A stretch of 7,929 bases of DNA, taken from an uncultured Eubacteriales bacterium. Lineage in GTDB: Bacteria > Bacillota > Clostridia > Oscillospirales > Acutalibacteraceae. The translations under genes were made by a program, and so were the position numbers. This document shows positions 7,284-7,929 of the stretch, in pieces. The notes below the pieces were generated by a model, which made no database searches, was not told where the DNA came from, and worked only from the letters and a program-made list of their open reading frames with translations. The stretch covers positions 1 through 7,929 of the forward strand of contig CAKVBG010000048.1 of the NCBI GenBank assembly GCA_934725345.1, written 5' to 3'. How positions within the stretch are numbered: position 1 is the stretch's first letter; every line of letters starts with the position of its first letter.

Positions 7284-7929
7284 TCAATTTTTATTTTTTT
7301 CTGAAATTTTGTAAAGTTGTTCAATTGCCTCGGCTAATGTTCCGCATTTATCTATAAGGCCTTCTTTTACTGCTTCTTCTCCTTCAACAACACTCCCGAT
7401 ATCTAAAGCCATTTGCTCTGTGTTCATACAAAGTTCATAAAACCTTTTTTTAGAAATTTTAGAATTCTCTACCACAAAATTGGCAATTCTTTCCTGCATT
7501 CTTTTGAAATACTCAAACGACTGAGGGCTTCCTAAAACCATACCCGTGGTTCTCACTGGATGGATAGTCATCGTGGCGGATTTGGCAATAAAAGATTTAT
7601 CAGTGCATACTGCCAGCGGTACTCCAATTGAATGACCTCCCCCGATGACCATCGAAACACTAGGCTTTTTCATACCAGCAATCAATTCGGCAATAGCAAG
7701 TCCGGCTTCGATATCTCCACCAACAGTGTTCAAAAGCAAAAGTAAACCTTTTATTTTAGGGTCTTGCTCAATGGCAACTAGCTCTGGTATGAGATGCTCA
7801 TATTTTGTGGTTTTGTTTTCTGAAGGTAAACAAGTATGACCTTCTATTTGCCCTATAATTGTAAGGCAGTAAATCTTTTCGTTTTTCTTTCCAGTTATGA
7901 CGGAACCTATATTTTGTATCCTCTCATAC
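7284..7929 (-). CDS. tepA: TepA-like ClpP-family serine protease (5' end outside window)
   Basis: The frame is open from the window edge (first full codon at 7928) to TGA at 7284, giving 214 residues; roughly 20-40 N-terminal residues are probably missing compared with TepA proteins of about 240-250. The TTG at 7739 is an internal Leu codon, not the start: conserved sequence such as LTIIGQIEGH and KTTKYEHLIPELVAIEQDPK precedes it. Counting from the first full codon, GGGHSIG holds the nucleophile Ser100, MTIHPVR the His123, and LDIG the likely Asp176, so the Ser-His-Asp set appears intact. The family is a cytosolic ClpP relative; Bacillus TepA was named for enhancing protein translocation and linked to signal-peptide or pre-protein degradation. 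In Bacillus tepA also lies near spoIIIE, and here it precedes uppP-ftsK. It has no ClpX/ClpA partner nearby. Confidence 0.92.
   Translation of the reverse strand, partial: YERIQNIGSVITGKKNEKIYCLTIIGQIEGHTCLPSENKTTKYEHLIPELVAIEQDPKIKGLLLLLNTVGGDIEAGLAIAELIAGMKKPSVSMVIGGGHSIGVPLAVCTDKSFIAKSATMTIHPVRTTGMVLGSPQSFEYFKRMQERIANFVVENSKISKKRFYELCMNTEQMALDIGSVVEGEEAVKEGLIDKCGTLAEAIEQLYKISEKNKN

Noticed and set aside
7284..7739. Start of the protease gene at the TTG at 7739
   Set aside because: The frame stays open to the window edge and the upstream codons encode conserved TepA sequence, so this TTG is an internal Leu.
1..7929. Frameshifts, mobile elements, tRNA genes or CRISPR repeats
   Set aside because: All genes read through without breaks, and no transposase, repeat array, tRNA-like cloverleaf or abrupt change in composition was seen by eye.

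Overview
The window is an AT-rich stretch from a low-GC Gram-positive bacterium, most likely a Clostridia member (Oscillospiraceae/Ruminococcaceae-like by overall feel; that family call is inference only). The evidence is strong GGAGG-type ribosome binding sites, use of GTG and TTG starts, a TepA-type ClpP homologue next to an FtsK/SpoIIIE translocase (synteny shared with Bacillus), and a KimA-type potassium importer. All seven genes lie on the minus strand, so the reading order is from high to low coordinates.

First unit (7929 to about 7240): the 3' part of a TepA/ClpP-like serine protease gene, cut by the window edge, followed by an inverted repeat that could end its transcript. Second unit (about 7230 to 2600): after a possible promoter come uppP (undecaprenyl-diphosphate phosphatase), ftsK/spoIIIE (DNA translocase), a membrane-anchored ComEC-like metallo-beta-lactamase-fold hydrolase, and a small DUF3006 protein. 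The gaps are 3, 17 and 23 bases, so this looks like one operon. It joins cell-wall lipid-carrier recycling and chromosome pumping with a poorly understood surface hydrolase pair.

Third unit (about 2575 to 1): after a 106-base gap with a weak candidate promoter comes a 624-residue KimA-like K+ importer. It keeps the recognised ion-binding residues and begins at GTG. A periplasmic-type amino-acid-binding protein follows 23 bases downstream and is cut by the window start. The leader of the K+ importer is too short, and lacks the motifs, for the c-di-AMP (ydaO) riboswitch found upstream of Bacillus kimA.

All plus-strand open frames are antisense shadows of these genes. No tRNA, rRNA, CRISPR, insertion sequence or phage-like feature is visible. 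I did not find an obviously new system. The items most worth a second look are the MBL-DUF3006 pair, the unusual binding protein beside the K+ importer (Lys where the ligand-anchoring Arg is expected, no classical lipobox), and an out-of-frame mini-ORF overlapping the kimA start.
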